Source of the DNA: Gerris lacustris
Taxonomy: Eukaryota > Arthropoda > Insecta > Hemiptera > Gerridae
DNA: 64,000 nt
Direction of reading: 5' to 3'
Assembly: GCA_951217055.1 (NCBI GenBank)
Contig: OX578283.1
Coordinates: forward strand, 60,393,832 to 60,457,831
Shown: positions 59,676 to 64,000 of the stretch, piece after piece
Numbering within the stretch: position 1 is the stretch's first letter
Layout of the letters: every line of letters begins with the position of its first letter
Notes under the pieces: generated by a model
The model's input: only the letters and a program-made list of their open reading frames with translations
Told to the model about the DNA's origin: nothing
The model's database searches: none
Position numbers and translations under genes: made by a program

Positions 59676-59861
59676 GAGGACCAAGAAGATCAATCAATTC
59701 TATCCTCGCGTCGCGATAAAACAAGGAAAAGAGGAAGACCAAAAGCTAGATGGAGAGATGAAATAACTGACGAAGTAGACATAAACTGGATAGGAGTAAC
59801 TCAAGATAGAGAATGGCAGTCAAAGAAGGAGGCCTTTGCCCTGAAATGGGCCCAATTATAA
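59676..59861 (+). pseudogene. Non-LTR retrotransposon ORF2 C-terminal relic
   Basis: An open segment of about 60 codons ends KKEAFALKWAQL at a TAA (59859-59861). It contains KRGRPKARWRDEI followed by WIGVTQDREW. The pattern G-R-P-x-x-R-W-x-D-(E/D)...W...A/T-Q-D-R-x-x-W...E-A is the familiar extreme C-terminus of RTE/Jockey-type endonuclease-reverse transcriptase polyproteins. The reverse transcriptase itself is gone, so this is a 5'-truncated copy. An AT/ATT-rich tail follows about 70 bp later, as in RTE-type elements. Confidence 0.8.
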
Positions 59862-59934
59862 GGAAAACAAAAAAACGAGGAGCAAACCTAAAGAAGAAGA
59901 AAAGAAAAATGATTGACTTGGCTTATTATTATTA

Positions 59935-60060
59935 TTATATTTTTATTGAATAAGGGAGAATGACTTATAAAATAAATGCACGCTTATACTACAAATCGAA
60001 CCAAAATTCCCTTACTTTTATAAGTAAATACTTTAACCACTGAGCTATTTGGAAGAATAG
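59935..60060 (-). mobile_element. tRNA-derived SINE or tRNA relic
   Basis: Minus-strand sense reads TAGCTCAGTGGTTAAAGT (good A-box) and then GGTTCGATTT (B-box) about 35 nt later. The acceptor stem is not paired, so this is not a functional tRNA. It abuts the (AT)n tract at 60079-60136. Confidence 0.6.
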
Positions 60061-60074
60061 TGATTGTGATTTGT

Positions 60075-60139
<65 letters not shown>

Positions 60140-60329
60140 GATATTTTAGGTTTAATCTAAAAAGATTTAAATGTCGGTTTTAGAACCCTAAATGAAGCAT
60201 GAAGCTAAAATGTCCCAGGCTAATTTTATAAAAAAAGAAATACTAGATCCTTCTACAAAATATGCCTATATCTGTTGAAATACTAGTTCTGCAGGAAGAG
60301 TGTTAACTTCGTAGCGTCATTTTCTTATT

Positions 60330-60735
60330 TTGATAGGGTTTTATTATTTTTCATTACATCATCTTTTGTCTTTGCACATTTGTCTCTTTATTACATCATC
60401 TTTTGTCTTTTCACACTCTTCCCTTTACGCATCATCTTTTGCCCTGGTTCACTTTTCTCTTTATTACATCATCTTTTGTCTTTTTAAACTCTTCCCTTTA
60501 TTATATCATCCTTTGCCTTTGCACATTTGTCTCTTTATTACATCATCTTTTGTCTTTGTTCTCTTATTACAATTCTCTTATGTTCTCTTTATTACAATAT
60601 CTTTTGCCTTTTTAAACTCTTGCCTTTATTACGTAATCATCTTTCGCCTTTGCTCTTCTCTGTATTACGTCATCTTTTACCTTTGCTCTTCCCATTACAT
60701 CATCTTTTGCATTAGCACACTTTCTCTTTGATCTT
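60330..60735. repeat. Pyrimidine-rich degenerate ~50-bp tandem
   Basis: Words 'ttattacatcatcttttgtc' and 'tttgcacatttgtctc' recur about eight times at irregular spacing of about 45-60 bp. The 133-codon plus frame here is a repeat artefact rich in Phe, Leu and Ser. Confidence 0.75.
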
Positions 60736-60739
60736 GTCT

Positions 60740-61729
60740 GAGTAATTATTTAGACAAAGGGACACTTCTATATAGAAGAGTAATGGTTCCTTGTCAATCA
60801 AATTATTCTGATATTCAAAAATAAAAAAATATTTAGGTTAAAAAAAAAAAAATCAAATTATTCGGAAAATCGGTCATAGAATTACCTCATGAGTATATTT
60901 AGCGAAATTAATATCATCCAATTTTAATTATAATGCAAGTTATAAATCCTATTGTTAGCAAAACGTGAAAAGAGGAGATACAGTAGCGATAAAGAGTTAG
61001 GTTTATAGTAAATACTTATTACTATAAAGCCATGCAGCCCTTAATAATTATAATAATAACCACTTATATTATAAATTAAAAACAAAAAGCTTAATTTTTG
61101 TTATTGAATGTCGTGCTGTAAAAATTATATTTTTAAAGTAGGTATTAAGGGTGTTTATTTGGATGGGACAGGTGAGGTGGCTTACTCCAATATAATTACG
61201 GGTCGCTGTCGATGAATATCGGTCGCCCACGCGTCTATGTGAATCGACAATGATCTATAAGCTACGTCTGACCTTTTGCTATATTACACTACATGTTTAG
61301 ACAGGTAGGCTATCTAAATAAGCAGGTAACGCTATCTGACAGCTATCTGTTTATATTGATTTCTACCTCTGTATTACAAACTCAAGTTTACTAAACTGCT
61401 TTTCGCCTAATTTACAAACTATTTTAAAAAGAGTTCAAGTTATTAATTATTAATATCTTTATAATGCATTTTATAGATTTCAGTTATTTGTATAACAAAC
61501 TTAAAGTTAATTGTATGTACGTTATTGTGTCATTGTTTACTTTTGTGATCGAATCTTTGTTTGGCTTTTTACTTTCTCTTATATGCAGAGAGAAAAGTAT
61601 TGTGATAAAGAAAAAAATAGATTTCGAGATTTTAATGGATCCTGATTTGGGATTTAACAAGCTAAGTGTTTCCATGTGTTGTATTGAATCCGTATTCAAT
61701 ACGTTTTCAATTCACCAAACTTTTACTAG
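60740..61729. other. Gene-free interval
   Basis: AT-rich with one fragment of the CTTTCTC...GAGAAAG repeat near 61569-61640. The 98-codon plus frame (61464-61760) crosses that fragment and the next element's border and is not supported. Confidence 0.45.
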
Positions 61730-61737
61730 GTTACTTT

Positions 61738-62032
61738 CACCGAGTATAGAGACTAAATAGAGGTGTCATAATATAGGCCGGAGGGTGTGGGGAGTGGCAC
61801 CAGCTTCCCCCTCCTCTAGAATACCAACGCTATAAAATACAAGCCTTTTCTCAGTGAAAAAGGTAGTGTTATGACAGGAGACAAGTATTTAAAAGGTGTT
61901 TATATTATAATTTGAAAACTGACAACTTGACAACCAGGACGAAGGTTTCAATCTTAGTATTCTAGTGGTGGGGAAAAATGGTGCCATCTGCCTTCCCTCT
62001 TTAGCTACTCTATTTAGTCTCTATACTCGGTG
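61738..62032. mobile_element. hAT-like MITE, 8-bp target duplication
   Basis: Inverted ends CACCGAGTATAGAGACTAAA and its complement. The octamer GTTACTTT flanks it at 61730-61737 and 62033-62040. 295 bp, with internal partial inverted repeats ('ggcaccagcttccccctcc' / 'ggaaaaatggtgcc'). Non-coding. Confidence 0.88.
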
Positions 62033-62497
62033 GTTACTTTGATATATGTTATAAATAATTTTGTAACCTTCACTTTTCATAACCAGGTTTGTTAGGTTTG
62101 TTTTTAAAAACAAAACTAAATATTAAAAATGGTTATTTTTTTTGGTTGATTGGAGTGGTGTTTTGATAGATTTGACTTGTTTCACTAGAAACCCCACTAG
62201 GGACTCTCTCACTCACACTCTGCGCATGTCAGGATCGAGTTCAAGTTATTCCATGAGATCCAGATACAATCCCAGAATTTAGTTTATCTTATCTGGATCT
62301 AAATCGTATTCAATCCGTATTGAATCTAGGTTTCCATGGACTATTTGGATCCAAAAACTGTATCCAATCCGTATTGAAACATCATGGATACGTAGTAACT
62401 GTACTTACAATCTAAACATAATAATAAGTTTGATGTAGAAACTAGATATTGGAAATCATTTTTAGAAGGGAAGGTATTCCAGGGGGAAATTCCAGGG

Positions 62498-62875
62498 AAA
62501 GGCTCGCAGCTCAGCTGACCTGGGAATAGAGAGAGCGGTCAGTTCAAGGCTTGCAGCTCAGCTGACCTGGGAATAGAGAGAGCGGTCAGTTCAAGGCTTG
62601 CAGCTCAGCTGACCTGGGAATAGAGAGAGCGGTCAGTGCAAGGCTTGCAGCTCAGCTGACCTGGGAATAGAGAGAGCGGTCAGTGCAAGGCTTGCAGCTC
62701 AGCTGACCTGGGAATAGAGAGAGCGGTCAGGGCAAGGCTTGCAGCTCAGCTAACCTGGGAATAGAGAGAGCGGTCAGTGCAAGGCTTGCAGCTCAGCTGG
62801 CCTGGGAATAGAGAGATCGGCCAGGGCAAGGCTTGCAGCTCAGCTGACCTGGGACTAGAGAGAGCCGTCAGTCTG
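62498..62875 (+). repeat. 47-bp minisatellite, 8 units
   Basis: Unit includes 'gcttgcagctcagctgacct' and 'gggaatagagagagcggtca' at 47-bp spacing (62524, 62571 and on). GC-rich for the window. It directly precedes the candidate signal-peptide exon and could be part of its 5' UTR or promoter. Confidence 0.92.
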
Positions 62876-62898
62876 AGTTAACAATTGGGTTGAAGAAG

Positions 62899-62941
62899 AT
62901 GCTCCTGACGCTCATACCAATTTTCTCAACTCTAACCGCTG
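62899..62941 (+). CDS. Candidate first coding exon with signal peptide
   Basis: ATG at 62899 in the context 'gaagaagATGC', followed by a hydrophobic run MLLTLIPIFSTLTA, then G|GTGAGTAAC, a strong splice donor at 62942. A short hydrophobic N-terminus that ends within a few residues of a donor is the usual layout of the first exon of small secreted insect proteins. Without splicing the frame stops after two more codons. No following exon was identified in the remaining kilobase, so the protein is unknown and the call could be chance. Confidence 0.4.
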
Positions 62942-64000
62942 GTGAGTAACTCTAGTTCCCTTGTAAACCGTCCGGGGAAGGGAGGAAGTTTACATGTTGG
63001 TTTCTTCTGTTAGTTATACTTTTGACATTTTCATGTTTAGGCTGTGCTACATAACTCGAAAAGCGTTACTTAAAAAACTTTACCCGGTGTATCAAGGAGT
63101 TAGAAAGGTATAGGAGGTGTGCACAGTCTGTCTCCAGCTGTTGGGCCTCCGCCTCCCTCCACCGCACGTCATAGGGCCGAAGAAAGTCGAAAAGATTTAT
63201 ACGTGTGACAGGGAGTTAGGAAAGTACAGGAGGTTGCCATCAACTCTCAGCCCTCTCGGCCTACCTAGTATAAAGGCATATTAACAATTCGTAGAAGGCG
63301 GGCCGGCGCCTTTGAATTCAGAATTTTGTAATCAAGCCGCGGCAGTGCCGGTGTGGAGATAAGAATAAAAGTTATCTTCCTTCTACTTTTATCAATTACT
63401 TGAATAAATTATCGATTTTATTTCATTTTATGTCGGTAGTTTACGCAGAGCGAAAACATGAAAATGCCTTACTGTCTTTCTGACTCGTATGCAAGAAGTA
63501 TTTTTTTTGGTTAAATATTTATGTTACTATTTATTTATAATTCAATTCAGAAACTTTTTATTTTCAATTAGTAATGTTATAGGGTATTTGTATGGGGTAT
63601 ACTATAAATAATTATTAATTAGGTAACAATAAATAATTCTTTTTTATATATCTTACATGAGTGTGTAGTTGTAATTGTATCTTTCCTTTGCCCCTTAGGA
63701 GGTAAGGAGAGGGTTTACACCGACATACTTCTTGATTTAAAAAGTTTTAAATACAATTTTAATATAAAAAAAAGTTGGTGTTAGCGTTGTTTATGAAAGT
63801 TTAGTTTTCACGCAAGTTTCGTGTTATCTTATGATTGTAATTTGTTGATTCCATGCCTTGGAGTCCTCCAAACAGTTCGCTTTGGCAATATCGATCAAAC
63901 AAAACCTTCTGTCTGGCAAAGAAAAAAATAAATAAATCGGGCAGATTTAACACTGTGAATCTATTTGTAACCACCTTGACAAAACAAGACAATCATGTAA
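62942..64000. other. Right edge, possible intron
   Basis: GC-richer near 63075-63330, where a ~130-bp segment ('gtatcaaggagttagaaagg' versus 'gtgacagggagttaggaaag') occurs twice. Elsewhere AT-rich. On the minus strand, an acceptor-like 'ctttgccagacag' at about 63914-63926 precedes a short open stretch containing DIAKANCLEDSKAWNQQ in one frame. I cannot tell whether this is an exon end or a repeat. Confidence 0.3.

Noticed and set aside
60330..60731. 133-codon plus-strand frame rich in Phe/Leu/Ser
   Set aside because: Pyrimidine-rich degenerate tandem repeat, not a membrane protein.

Overview
This window looks like gene-poor, repeat-saturated nuclear DNA from an animal, most probably an insect. 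The species cannot be fixed from sequence alone. Base composition is strongly AT-rich by eye. There are no bacterial-type operons, no rRNA genes and no intact tRNA genes. Almost all long open frames are by-products of tandem repeats whose unit length is a multiple of three, or lie inside non-coding transposon copies.

The only convincing host gene is on the minus strand at about 58.6-55.5 kb. Two exons with canonical splice signals join in phase 0. They encode a helical, probably coiled-coil segment followed by a Glu/Gln/Lys-rich tail with a 21-residue internal repeat. The 5' part of the gene lies upstream and was not found. A second candidate is a very short plus-strand exon at 62.90 kb, which encodes a signal-peptide-like N-terminus and ends on a GTGAGT donor just after a 47-bp minisatellite.

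Layout. 0-3.8 kb: a Helitron, a dimeric hAT-like MITE and a PIF/Harbinger-like element. 3.9-10.6 kb: a nested fold-back, then a degraded tandem array built on a 'taggtcaat' motif and invaded by several elements. 10.6-16.5 kb: AT-rich filler, a 72-bp minisatellite and a Helentron-like (HINE) copy. 17-25 kb: TIR elements, a fold-back holding an exon-like segment in both arms, and a hAT element with an 8-bp target duplication, in which an element with a 5S-rRNA-derived piece is nested. 25.6-33.9 kb: a SINE palindrome and an 8-kb palindrome with ~1.9-kb arms, in which a Helitron and a HINE are nested. 34-39.8 kb: an AATT-rich element, and a hAT element inserted inside one of two tandem copies of another repeat. 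40-50 kb: several hAT-like MITEs, including a 166-bp tandem MITE array, and a 62-bp minisatellite. 51-54 kb: 15-bp and 23-bp minisatellites, a TTAA-flanked piggyBac-like element and a fold-back. 55-64 kb: the minus-strand gene, with MITEs and tRNA-derived SINEs in its intron, a non-LTR retrotransposon relic, another hAT-like MITE and the signal-peptide exon.

The value of the window is mainly in transposon archaeology. Target-site duplications and internal empty sites can be read directly, giving insertion order and target preference for several families. No autonomous transposase or complete reverse transcriptase was seen.
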